Of a stretch of 64,000 bases of DNA, positions 1 through 11,600 are shown piece after piece. The notes beneath the pieces were generated by a model. It was not told where the DNA came from. It was given only the letters and a program-made list of their open reading frames with translations, and did no database searches. Where the stretch lies: the NCBI RefSeq assembly GCF_020379485.1, contig NC_063439.1, positions 21,700,098 through 21,764,097 of the forward strand, read 5' to 3'. The first letter of the stretch is position 1. Every line of letters starts with the position of its first letter. The position numbers and the translations under genes were made by a program. The DNA comes from Brassica napus (Eukaryota; Streptophyta; Magnoliopsida; Brassicales; Brassicaceae).

Positions 1-776
<776 letters not shown>

Positions 777-835
777 TGCTACGAATTAGGGAGGAAGTGG
801 AGAGGAAGTAGAGAGGAAAGACGGAGCGAGCTCGC

Positions 836-1045
836 TCGGGATATATATAAGATTACTTGTCCTCGTAAATTCCTCGTAAACTTACGAGGAATTACAGAGG
901 CCCGCGTTTTCAGTTACGACGAAATAGCGACGAAATACAAAGGCCCGCGTTTTCGTTAACGACGTTTTTACGACGAAAAGGGTTACGTGGAATTAACGAG
1001 TTAACCAGTTACGAGGAATTAGCGAGCCTTTATTTTCTATAAATA
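836..1045. promoter_or_regulatory. Putative divergent promoter inside the CACTA element
   Basis: A minus-strand TATA run (TATATATA within 839-850) faces the transposase-type gene that starts at 776. About 190 bp away a plus-strand TTCTATAAATACCC motif at about 1033-1045 faces right. The plus TATA is followed by a CA-rich stretch (1060-1120) that resembles a plant 5' UTR, then by two long hairpins. CACTA subterminal motifs lie between the two TATA boxes. The plus-strand transcript is inferred, not shown. Confidence 0.45.
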
Positions 1046-1156
1046 CCCACAACTTTCCTTCTCAAACCACACACACAAACTCACAAAACACACCCTATCT
1101 CAAATCACACTCCTCACCAAAATACTTTTCAAATTAGAAATATTTGAAAAAAAAAA

Positions 1157-1236
1157 GAAGAAAAGAAGATATTAGAATTTATGTGGGTGAGACTTAAGTC
1201 TCGCCACATATAATTCCAGTATCTTTCTTTTTTTCT
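1157..1236 (+). repeat. Long imperfect hairpin 1 in the CACTA element
   Basis: Arms of about 40 bp meet with almost no loop around GAGACTTAAGTCTC. The left arm runs from a purine-rich AAGAAAAGAAG through ATGTGGGTGAGACTT; the right arm is its near reverse complement, ending in a pyrimidine tract. By eye about 85 percent of positions pair. A related hairpin follows 75 bp further right. Only the structure is visible; whether it is transcribed or processed is unknown. Confidence 0.7.
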
Positions 1237-1309
1237 TTTTTTCTAGTTTTTATACTATGAGGAAGTAGCAAGTCCCGCTTTTCACCAATTTAGAAAATTT
1301 GGAAAAAAA

Positions 1310-1397
1310 AAGAAGAGAAGAAGATATTTGGAACTCATGTGGTCGAGACTTACGTAAGTCTCGCCAAATGTGATTCAAGCATCTTTCTTCTCTTCTT
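1310..1397 (+). repeat. Long imperfect hairpin 2 in the CACTA element
   Basis: The arms are about 43 bp and meet at GAGACTTACGTAAGTCTC. The left arm starts AAGAAGAGAAGAAGATATTT and the right arm ends in the matching CTTTCTTCTCTTCTT. The core GAGACTTA...TAAGTCTCGCC and the flanking AAGAAGAT...ATCTTTC are shared with hairpin 1, so the two probably arose by duplication. Confidence 0.7.
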
Positions 1398-1419
1398 TTT
1401 TTTAGTATTTTTAATATTT

Positions 1420-1800
1420 TCGTCGTAATATCGTCGTTAGTTTACGACTCTTTTACGACGATTTTGGCTTACGTGGAATTAGCGTGCCCCGCTTTTTTAA
1501 TTTCGTCGTAAAGTCCTCGTGGCCTTACGAGGTGTTTACGACGAAATCATCCTACGTGGAATTAAAGAGTGCCTTCTTCGTCATTTACTTTACGTGGTAT
1601 TTACGTCAATTTACCTTACGAGGTGTTTACGACGATTCTTTCCTACGTGGAATAAACGAGTTCCTCCTTCGTCATTTACTTTACGTGGCATTTACGTCAA
1701 TTTACATTACGAGGTCTTTACGACGATTCTGTCCTACGTGGAATAAACGAGGATTACGTCGTACATTCGACGTCAGGTTACGAGGAATTAACGAGCAGTA
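1420..1800. repeat. Internal field of CACTA subterminal motifs
   Basis: Dense copies of TTTACGACGA, TCGTCGTAA, CTTACGTGGAATTA and TTACGAGGT alternate in both orientations. The same vocabulary occurs at the true terminus (3415-3740). Two semi-tandem copies of an ~120 bp block are visible (around 1550-1670 and 1645-1760). Short plus-strand reading frames here come from the repeats and are not called as genes. Confidence 0.75.
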
Positions 1801-1922
1801 CCTTTAATTCCCTAAAATCCGAAACCCCAAACCCCAAAACCCATATTCCTTATCTTCTACTTCATATATTCCAAACCCCATCTTTATTTTCATTCCAAAC
1901 CACAATTCCCACATTTACTTAT

Positions 1923-3335
1923 TTATAAAACAAACTCCCACAATTTCTTATTCATAAAACAAACTCCCACATTACCAGACAACATCCCATATGCAGGAAA
2001 GTCACTTATGGTCCACAAAAGCATAGCTCGCATCGTAAAATTCGTCTTCGTTGAACAGTCATACGTCCTCACCCCTGTTGACCACAAATCCTTCAACTCT
2101 TTTATCAGTGGTTGTAGGAAAACATCCAGGGACCTTTTTGGATGGTTCGGACCAGGTATCAATATCGTCAAGAATAGCAACTCCCGTTGCATGCACATCT
2201 CCGGTGGCAGGTTGTATGGCGTAAGAAAGACTGGCCACAATGAATATTGTCTCCCTGACATTCCGAACGGACTAAATCCATCTGTGCATAATCCGAGATA
2301 CACATTCCGGCTATTGCTAGCAAAATCCGGATGTACTTTGTTGAAATGTTTCCAGGCTCTTGCATCTGATGGATGAGTCATCTCACCATCCGTCTGAGTA
2401 TGCTCGGCATGCCATCTCATCTTTGCAGCAGTCTGCTCTGATTGATACAATCTTTTCAATCTGTCTGTAATTGGTAGGTACCACATCCTTTGGTACGGTA
2501 CCCTATTACGTCCCCGTCCTTGCGGCTTGAATCGTGGCTTCTTGCAGAATCGACATACTTCTAGCTTCTCATCATCTCCCCAATAGATCATGCAGTTGTC
2601 GATGCAGACATCTATCATCTCCGAAGGCAACCCAAGACTATAAACTAATTTCTGAATCTCATAATAAGAATCAGCAGACACATTGTCTTCCGGCAAATAC
2701 TCTTTAAACAAGTCCGCCCATTCGTTCATGCAACTTTCAGGTAGATTGTGATCAGTTTTAATATTCATCATTCTAGCAGCCAACGACAATTTAGAGAGAC
2801 CTTCTCTACAACCACTGTAAAGTGGTTGATTCGCCGCGTTTAACATTCCGTAAAACTTTTTTGCATCTATATTAGGTTCTTCATCTTCATCATGAGCTAC
2901 GAATGCATCAGCTACCATATCATGAACCCTATCATAATCTACCATCTCCTCCTGATGGTAACTATGTTCATTATGCAAATGATGATTAACCGGTTCTTCC
3001 TGAAAATTGCTATTACTACTACTAGCTTCATTCTGATCATAATTATAACCTTCCCCATGTTGAAACCAGATATAGTAATTTGGCGTGAAACCTCTATTTA
3101 TTAAATGCTTCCAAACATTTTCACGGTTTGCCAATTTCGAATTGTTGCATTTCCGACAAGGACAGAACATCTTACCACTTTCTTGGGCGAGCGGTGTTGA
3201 ATCTGCTTGGTGCATAAATGTCTCCAGCCCCGCAAGGTATTCTTTCGTCACTCTCCCGTTAGCATCTCTATGCATATACATCCAATTCCGCAACTCGTAA
3301 ATAGTCCCAGAGCCAGCCATTTTTTTTTCTTTCAC
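1923..3335 (-). pseudogene. Truncated tnp2-type CACTA transposase (N-terminal part)
   Basis: The 470-codon frame has an N-terminal transposase-associated zinc domain (PF13963-like: CPCRKCNNSK, residues about 58-67; GFTPNYYIWFQHGE) followed by the start of the tnp2 transposase family (PF02992-like: EVCRFC, YQRMWYLPITDRLKRLY, DGFSPFG). It stops just after WTISDFPAYGMLSG, where family members continue into their catalytic region. The remaining 16 residues come from a locally duplicated AT-rich sequence (1921-1975 holds two copies of a ~25 bp unit). A deletion breakpoint near 1976 is therefore likely and the catalytic C-terminus is missing. Start could be the first Met (3335) or MAGSG at about 3320. 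A minus-strand TATA (TCTATAAATA) lies at about 3379-3388. Confidence 0.85.
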
Positions 3336-3414
3336 GTTTTTTGTTGTTGGTGTGTTTAAAATGATGTTCCAACATCCATATTTATAGAAAATTTCGAATC
3401 TGGTAGTTGTAATT

Positions 3415-3755
3415 TTACTATGAAATTACGACGAAAATTAATTGTATGGCCAAAAAAAAAACGTGAGCCACCTACCAAGTTGGTGGATTCAAAATTTCCT
3501 CGTTAAGTACACGTAAAATATTTCGTCGTAAAGCACTCGCGAAATTTACGTGGATTTTACGAGGAAAAACTATTTCCTCGTAAAAGCCACGTCAATTTAC
3601 ATCGTCTTTACGACGAATATTTTTTGTCGTTAACTTACGACGAAATAACGATGCTTTTCTTTCTCAACGTACTTTCCTCGCAAAATCAACGTTTTTTTAC
3701 GAGGATTATTTTTCCTCGTTAAACTTCCTCGGTAAAGATACGTTTTCTTGTAGTG
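3415..3755. repeat. CACTA terminal inverted repeat and subterminal repeat region (right end)
   Basis: It contains many TTACGACGAAA / TTTCCTCGTAAA motifs in both orientations and ends in AAGATACGTTTTCTTGTAGTG (reverse complement of a CACTA terminus). The outermost base is 3755. The partner repeat is outside the window. Confidence 0.85.
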
Positions 3756-3962
3756 ATTGACGCAAACGTAGAAAAAGGTTTATGAGACAGTAGCTGGTTC
3801 CACCAGAGAAGGTTGAAGTGGCTGCTACCGAAGCTAAACGCACCAGAGATACGGTGGATGCACGAGTAAACGTAGTGCATGCAACTGAACTAGTCGTGAA
3901 ACAGAAAGGTACTAAAAAGGAGGCGAACCTCTTGTCTTCTGGTTGTTTGATTTAGAAATATA
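3756..3962 (+). other. Gene-like fragment of unknown origin between two transposon ends
   Basis: The stretch is less AT-rich than its right flank. One plus-strand frame is open from about 3800 to the TAG at about 3953-3955 (…TEAKRTRDTVDARVNVV…KKEANLLSSGCLI), with a stop just upstream. It sits between the CACTA end and a Helitron-type terminus, so it may be a captured or stranded exon remnant. No family was recognised. Confidence 0.25.
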
Positions 3963-3992
3963 CTAGAGTTTTTACCCGCGCACTTGCACGGA
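3963..3992 (-). mobile_element. Helitron-type 3' end (minus strand)
   Basis: On the minus strand the sequence has a GC-rich imperfect stem (CCGTGCAAGTGCGCGG) followed about 9 nt later by CTAG before a T, the CTRR-T end of Helitrons. The 5' end was not identified, so the extent to the right (into the AT-rich 4000-5400) is unknown. Confidence 0.5.
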
Positions 3993-5578
3993 TTATGTTT
4001 TGTTAAGAGTTATATTTTATATTGACATGAAAAGAAGTATGATGTTGTGTTACACATTGCAAATGCAATAATAGTTTAATTTATTTTGGTGCTTATAAAC
4101 ATTATGGAGGCTCCAAATATAGTTATTAATAAAAATATTAAATTATATCTATATTTATGACTGTGATGGAATTATGTAAATAGTATTGATATCAATGTTG
4201 GAGTAAATTATACGTAAATCTTGTTAGGAGATTTTAATTTTTTTTTTTTTTTGAACCGAAGGAGATTTTAATTTTGCTGTTTGTTACTGATTTTTAGGAA
4301 CTAAACTAATTAATAGAACTATTTTGTCAAAATTATATAAACTTTAATATTATGTTTATAATTGGTTGATATCTACTATAAATCTATTTTGTTATGCTAA
4401 TAATATAATGGTTCTATTATGATTTTTTAATAGTAGATAAAATTAAGACTCTAAATTAACAAGGTAGATTTAAACTTTTTTGCTTCTTGTTGTATGGGAT
4501 GGACTCCTTTTTGGTGCGTCAAAGTTGTGTTTATTGACTTGTATTTGAATTCTTACTACTTAACCGTGGTCCGTGGAACGTCAGCAAAATTCTAAGTAGT
4601 TAGATAATAACGTAGTATATATTCTAACATATAAAAATCTATATTTGATAACAACCCGGCCCTACCCGACCTTTGTATTTTATTCCTGTTAACACTTTTA
4701 TGGGGAATCAGGAGAGGAGTCTAACTTTGGAATATCTTTCAACAATGTTACGAAAATTTGGGTCCAAGTTTTCGGCATCTTGTGGTTAATTTGATATGAC
4801 TTGCGAGTCAAGCGCTGCATAAATTTAGGATTTGATTTGTTCACAACAAACTGCTTACAAAATCACATTTATTTAAACGTTTGTAGCATATAGATTATAC
4901 AAACCAGTTGGTACGTTTTACAAATCGCTCTAAAACATAAGCGTTTATACGGACGAAAGTTGTAAGAGAAAGAAACTTTTTTACAAATTCATGTTTAGTC
5001 TCAAAATAAAACATTTACTAAAATAATATCAACTGGAACTTTGTCAGCTCTATCTATTTTAGTAATAAAAATAGATGCATCAAATCAAATTTTAAGTAGA
5101 TCTCAACATTTGTCAATAACTTCGTAAGTTCGTGTTCTAGCATATAGTATTGGTTTGACTTTCTAGATCCTTGGCATTTGTCTTATTTATGAAAACATTG
5201 AAAGCTTCGATGGAGATCTCGAACAATTAACGTGGTTGACCAGAAAAACAAATAAAATGCGACCTCATGTACTAATGTCTGTATAGATGATGATTTTATA
5301 TGATATGCAGCTATGTACATTAAGTATACCAGTATTGGGAATATGCTTCCAAAAAGAGAAAAAGAAAACTCATACGCAACGATTTACCAAATTGGAAAAT
5401 TTACTGTTAATTAAATATATATCACACATTAGAAAAACTTGGAGATAATAACGTTTTATTCACTAAGCAACAGAATAACTAGTTGACATGGTTCAACAAC
5501 CATTGAACCTGAATCGATACAACTTATGAAACCAGTATGTTCCACTAACGAAAGCTCTCAATCTCTCAACTAAAATTA
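3993..5578. other. AT-rich intergenic DNA
   Basis: No open frame, RNA gene or clear repeat boundary was recognised. Part probably belongs to the Helitron ending at 3963. The last ~120 bases are the likely 3' UTR of the DUF599 gene. Confidence 0.5.
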
Positions 5579-7063
5579 CTACACATTGTCAGCTAAGCTT
5601 CTAATCTCAGTCTCCTCTGCCTCCGCGACCCCAACGCTACAATCCATCGAGTCGAATGTTAAATCAAGAAAGTACAACAAAGAAACAAGAACGCAGCAAG
5701 TTATGAGCATTGGGATTGGACCAAAGATCCATAGGAACAAAGGCGATGAGAAGTAGAACGCTCTTAGTCCTAACGACCAGAAGTAGCTGCCACGGTTAAC
5801 CGTTGCAGCCACATAGTCTTGGTTTATCATAAGACTACCACGACCATGACCACCCGAAGAAACAGCCATGAGCTTTTTGAAAGGGACATTGATGAGGATG
5901 CTTGCATGGCTGTAGTAACGTATTGATTGGACGTTGAGAAGAAACGCAACTAAGAAGCAAACGAGGATTGAGAAAAACTTGATCGAGAAGGCTCGGTCGC
6001 TTTTGTCTCCAAACACAAACCAGACAGATCGTTCTCCCGTACCGCTGGTCATTAGTACAGCAATTAGTGAACACAACATTATCGCGGTTGATGCTAATAG
6101 AGTTGAAGCCATTATGTTGTTTCTTAGCGTTTGAACCGCTAGAACGCCGTTCTTTGATGAATCCTGTTCTCATTTGTTGTAAAAGGACATGGATTAGTTA
6201 TAATCAAATTGTACGAGAAAAGTAAAAACCAAAAAGAGGAAAATGTGGGTGGAGGAAACAAAATGTATTTTGTTTTACTGTATGACAACTGTATTTATTT
6301 AAAGTCTTCCCAAGAATTAATTGCAAAGCATCTTTTCAGTGTAATTAGCTTTCACACTTGAGGAATCATTTGTTAAGGAAATTTCAGAATCGACATTTAC
6401 GTAAAGAACTTTTATCTAACTATATTCGCATCTGAAAAAGGAAATCTCTCGTAAAAAAAAAACAATTATGTACTGTCTCAATATAGTAAATTCTCAAGTG
6501 GTTAGGCGCATGCATGATGATTATGCACACACATAAACATAACTGAAACAGTTGGCAATGATTTATTTCCCACGAAAATCTCTCCACAGCATATACACTT
6601 ATCATCATCAAATATTTTTCAAATGAATCAATATTCATCATTATCTGTTTATATGCAATTTATATATCAGTAGAATAAACAAACACACATCCACACGGGA
6701 TTCTCCTTAGTTATCTCCAACCCTCAAAAGAAAACAATGAGCTAAATCACAATTTTCCAGAGAAGAAATTCTTCCTTTTCCCGGGAAAAGGCTCATTAAC
6801 CCATGCAGATATATATGGAGAGATCTAATAGACAAAAATAAATCATCTAAATAAAGCTAACAAATATAATAATAAGAAAAGGAAATGTAAAAGTAAAAGA
6901 CCTCCATCATGGCTTGGACCCAGAGGCGTCGGTTGAAGGCGTTGAGGCCAACGACGGTGGAAGATGGACGGTGGATGATGCGGTGGAGAAGCCAGAGATG
7001 ATAGAATACCATCAAACCCATACCTAATGGCACCAATATGTAATCCAAATACTCGAGCTTCAT
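5579..7063 (-). CDS. DUF599 family membrane protein (candidate At5g24600 orthologue)
   Basis: Two exons, 6902-7063 and 5579-6163, join in phase (donor GAG|GT at 6902/6901, acceptor ACAG before 6163) to give 248 aa, the usual size of plant DUF599 (PF04654) proteins. Exon 1 carries MKLEYLDYILVPLGMGLM and the conserved GLNAFNRRLWVQAMME; exon 2 begins DSSKNGVLAVQTLRNNIMAS. Four hydrophobic segments are visible, near residues 8-26, 72-95, 118-140 and 200-228, so it is an integral membrane protein; function is not known. The intron is 738 bp. The gene is the left anchor of the collinear block. The 207-base frame at 6857-7063 is exon 1 plus intron read-through. Confidence 0.9.
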
Positions 7064-7257
7064 TTTTCTAGATCAATAATATTGATCAAGTTCAGAGAAA
7101 AATAATAAAAGAAAAAAAGAAGGGAGACAAGAGTGATTGAGAGAATCAAAATGAAACACGGTTCTTAAGTCGTTCCGTATCTAATGCGACCCTATCTCTC
7201 TCTCTCTTTGCTTCGTATTGTGCTTCCCGGATTCTCAGCCGTTTCCTCTCACTCTTA

Positions 7258-7272
7258 TCTCCTTTTATAGAT
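7258..7272 (-). promoter_or_regulatory. Putative TATA box of the DUF599 gene
   Basis: On the minus strand CTATAAAAGG lies at 7261-7270, about 200 bp upstream of the ATG, followed downstream by a CT-rich 5' leader (CT run at about 7196-7208). Position and sequence fit a plant core promoter; no transcript evidence. Confidence 0.5.
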
Positions 7273-8319
7273 TTGAACCTTTATGTATAGACGCGTGTAT
7301 TAGTGTTATGTATATACATACGAACACGTCCACTTGTAAACGACGAAACCCTAGGTGTTAAGTGTGGACCGGGTTTCGACATTTGGCTGGCGTTCGCATC
7401 TGCCAATGCTTTTATTATCAAAACACACATTTAAAATTATTCAAAGCAAACTAATACACGTTTTTACTGATTAAATTTATATTCTTTAACCAACAAAATT
7501 TAGATTGATGTTCTGTTTGACGTGTACTGAATCCAAAATGCTTAGAATATGTTTTAAGGGCATTTAACCATCAAGAAAAGGAATCTGTAACCTAAAATGC
7601 AATTTAAGATACCTTCCATAATTAAAGTTTGTTGCCACCTTAAATATTATAAAATCATTTAAGCTTTCAAATTGACATTTGAAATCAGCGGAGATATCAA
7701 TGAATTAACAAGAAAAACGGATGCTTTGTTATAATAAAAATAAATAAAAACGGATGCAACGATATACTCCTCCATTCCTGTTTCCAAACAAAAAAAATTC
7801 TATAGTATTCACACATATTAAAAATACAATAAATATTTATAATTAAATTTATACATTTTCAATAACTACCAATCATATTTAAGCATTCAAATATTTTCAA
7901 TTATTTTTTTTCAAAAATATACAAAATATTTGTGGAACAAAAAAAAAAGAAAATCTTAGTTTCAGAACGAAGAGTATATAATTCTCTTTCAACAACTATA
8001 ACACCAAAGTGTTAAAAAATATTAAAACTCAAAAGCGTGCAGAAAATATTGGGGATTCAAATTTATTAATGTGTGTTTGTGAAATGTAGGGTAACTAAAA
8101 TAAAAATAAAATAAAATGAAAGCAGAAAATTGATTGTTGCTTTTAGTTGAAAATGAGGAAAAAATGAATTTTGAGGAGTGGGAAAACTTTTAGAGCATGA
8201 AGGCCCACATAAAGATCCATGGTGACGTCTGTCTTTACTTCACAGCTGATTTGACACTGGTATATTCCTCGATGCTTCCCCACTCAACAACAGCTCAATT
8301 AATAAAGATTTTTTTACTC
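7273..8319. other. AT-rich intergenic DNA left of the Mutator-like element
   Basis: It contains the upstream region of the DUF599 gene and unannotated AT-rich sequence. No gene, RNA or repeat was recognised. Confidence 0.5.
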
Positions 8320-8372
8320 TCTAGGACACATTATGTCTTATGAATTACTTCATTAGACACATTCCACATGGA
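8320..8372 (+). repeat. Left terminal inverted repeat of the MULE (approximate)
   Basis: It contains TTACTTCATTAGACACAT at 8345-8362, found inverted at the other end. The outer part (CTCTCTAGGACACATTATGT) aligns with gaps to the right repeat. Confidence 0.65.
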
Positions 8373-8527
8373 GCACACATTACCTTTGTCTAAAGTCACT
8401 CTTGCCCTCGTTTTAGACCACACCACACTTACCTAACCACTGATAAAGTAACCATGGTTCAACATTTTTTATTTTTTTTCTCTGATTCTGTGTTGGACAA
8501 ATCGAGACAGATTTGAAACAAGAGAGG

Positions 8528-8608
8528 CTTAGCTCCACCATTCTCGAAAACCCCTTAGCTCCAACATTCAAATCTTCCAAAAACACCTTAGCTCCACCAT
8601 TCTCGAAA
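8528..8608 (+). repeat. 22 bp direct repeat in the leader of the Ulp1 gene
   Basis: CTTAGCTCCACCATTCTCGA plus two further bases occurs at 8528-8549 and again at 8587-8608, with a weaker third copy between. It lies in the presumed 5' UTR of the protease gene, 75-155 bp before its ATG. Confidence 0.7.
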
Positions 8609-8681
8609 TCGAGTTGAGACAGACTTACGAAGATTCATCGCCGGAAGCCAACCGGATCTGTCACGGAGTCGACGAAGTCTA

Positions 8682-11600
8682 ATGGCGAAAAAAAACCCCT
8701 CATTTTCTCAGGCGAAGGAGAAGAAGAAGAACGCCGCTTCTCAGGACTCAGACCCACCGCCGTCTTCCTCCGGTTAGTATCCCCCACTTCTGTTTCTTCT
8801 TTTGTAAAGGTTTAATCTTTTTCATAATTTCAAGAGTAGCCCCGTTCATCTCTTCAATTTCAATTCTAGGGTTTGGGAAACCATTTTGGGGGATTTTCGG
8901 TTTATCTGTTCACCTTTTCAATTACAACAGTTTTCCAGTTACCTTCTTCTTATGGTGTTTTTGTTGAACCCAGTTACATTTTTCTTGGTTTTTTTTTTAT
9001 TTTTCCTCCGATTTTCTTCTCCATTTTTACAGAGGTTTTCTTCTAATGTGTTTCTCCTCCCTCTTTTCAGGAACCATGCAACCGGATCATCGTCTCCCGT
9101 TGAGGCTATTTGCGACTGATAGGTTCCCCATCAACAAACTTAACATATATTCTTCACCGGAGATCCTACCATTCCTTCGTCGTGTTCTCAGTGGCACAAA
9201 GGAGTTCCAAACCATCCGACAGTCTTGCTTCGGAAAGCTATTCGACATCCCTTCCCGACAAGCTCCTATCTCTACAAAGCTCATTCACTCCTTCCTCTCA
9301 CGCCAACTGATATGCGGAGGCGACCATACGCTTTTCTCTGTTTTTGGTGGAAACCCTTTCCGTTACGTTCTCCAAGAGTTTGGAGCTGTAACAGGTCTGA
9401 ATTGTTCCCCCTTTACAGAAGGATATCATCCCGACACCGCCAAGGCTGTTGTAGCGGGCAAAGATGTAGTTTGGCAGAAACTTTTCGGGGAGAAGAACAT
9501 GATAACTATAGCTGAACTCTGTCAGATGCTTGAGGAAGACAAGGACATGTTGTTTTGGAAGAAGATTCGTATAGCTCTGATTATCATAGTCGACGGCGTT
9601 CTCATTGCGCACAAACAAGTCCCACGCCCCACTCCTCGATATGTGAGAATGCTTACGAGTCTCAAAACCTTCTTCTCCTTTCCTTGGGGTAGAGAATCAT
9701 TCTTGAAGACCATCTCCTGCATGAAACCACCCAAGCCTGCTCCACCGAAGATCAAGGATCCTATCGCTTGGCTCGTGCACAAACTCAAGCAGCGATCTTT
9801 CAGACTGCAGGGCTTCCCTCTTACACTCCAATTGGTTGCTTTCCGGGCCATCTCACAACTGCTTTATTTCATCCCTGCTCCCATCGATAACCGCACGCTT
9901 ATGGACCTTGAAGATGGTTACCTACCCCAGCACGGCTCCATAAATTTCCTTGATATTAGGCGTGTCGAATTCTCTTCTAATGTAAGTACCGGTCTAGTAT
10001 AGATTCTAAAATTCTAATGTTTTTGGTAATTGTCAAATAAACATAGATAATGTGAAGAACAATGTCCACGTCCACGGTTTTTATATAAAACTCATTTTTC
10101 ACATTTTTAATCATGTTTTTCAGCTTGCTGTCTCACCGGTCATAGCTATCGAAAACCAATCGGAGCCTGGTTGGGGAGATTGGCCCAACCAAACCAAGGA
10201 TGACCGTCTTATGTACCTGGAACACTTGATATCTGAGAAGTACACGTTCAACAAAGCTATGTGGCCTGGTGGGGTAACAACGGAGCCTCTACTTAAAAAT
10301 CCTAAAGCTCGTGGTCACCGTCACGGGAAGAAGAAGCTCACTCGTGTCAAACAATCTCTCAAACCAAAGCCGACCATCAACAAGGAGACGTCTTCAAGGA
10401 AGCAAAGGCGCATAAGTTCTTACTTTACACGCTCAAACGTCAACACTTTCACCAACGAACAACTAACGGAGATGGTCTTGGTACTTCAAAAGCAGATGAA
10501 ACAGATGAAAAATTTACTAAATCAGAAGAAGAGAAAAGCACATGGTAGGCAATCATCATTTCATACAGTACTATCTCGTTGCAAAAAACAACGGTCATCT
10601 CATCATGAAGATCAGGGAGCACCCATCGATCAGGTATAATGTTCACACACATTTGATCTCTGTTTTGTTCAGCATTGATCTTTTTGTTTTGTTCAGCACG
10701 ACCCTTATAATGTTCTCTAAAAGTTCATTTTTGACCTTTTTTGATTTTACTTATAGGATTTCCCTGACACACACCAGAGCGGTGTTGAGACTGCACCCGT
10801 CAAACCTCTCGCTAGCGATCTTCCAACTGATCAGGTGATGTTCAATCACCCTCCAAACGATAGCCAATTATTTTAAAATAATTTATCTAAAAAGAACAAA
10901 GTTTTCTGGGTCCCTGTAGGGTGATGATATGGAGAGAGATGATCATGAGGACCTCCAGTCACCTCTCATAAGTCAGTACGAAGCTCATATCCACCGCCAG
11001 GCTTCTAAAAACATGAACACTACTCCTGATGACATTCCCGACAAAACCGTCCACACCACAACTGTCCACGCCTCCGAGGTGAAGTTCAATCATCTTTTGG
11101 TTCGAATTACAACCTATCGTTTGATTTTATTTTGTAAAACTTCATTACAACCCCTTCACCGTTCTCATCGTAGGCTCTCGATTGTATGGAAAAAAATAAA
11201 GACACCATCCACAACTCTCACTTAGACCACCAGCTGGAACCCGCGGATGATGTGGCCCACGAAGCAGTCATTGTCCCCGTCTCACAGATACACATATCAC
11301 ACGACGAGGTCGAGCCTCTTTTTAAAACAACCAACGTTCTGGACACGGAGGTTAGAGTCTTTCTTCTCATTCCATCATCTCGATATGGTGACTAAGCGCT
11401 TTTCTCTTTGGAGACCCTTCACTAACTCTAAGTCATTATCATTGTAGGACGTCGATGCTATTGACAACGATCGAGAGGACGTCAACAATTTGGTTGATCA
11501 CAAATCAGACGAGGTGAACAATGATGAGCAGAATATTACGGACCAGGTGATGTTCACGAATACACTTTTTTACTTATATTAATCAGAGGACGTCAACAAT

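Noticed and set aside
1484..1807. Two overlapping plus frames of 75-107 codons
   Set aside because: They lie entirely in CACTA subterminal motif repeats and translate the same repeated units (LRGVYDD, LRGINE); composition artefact.
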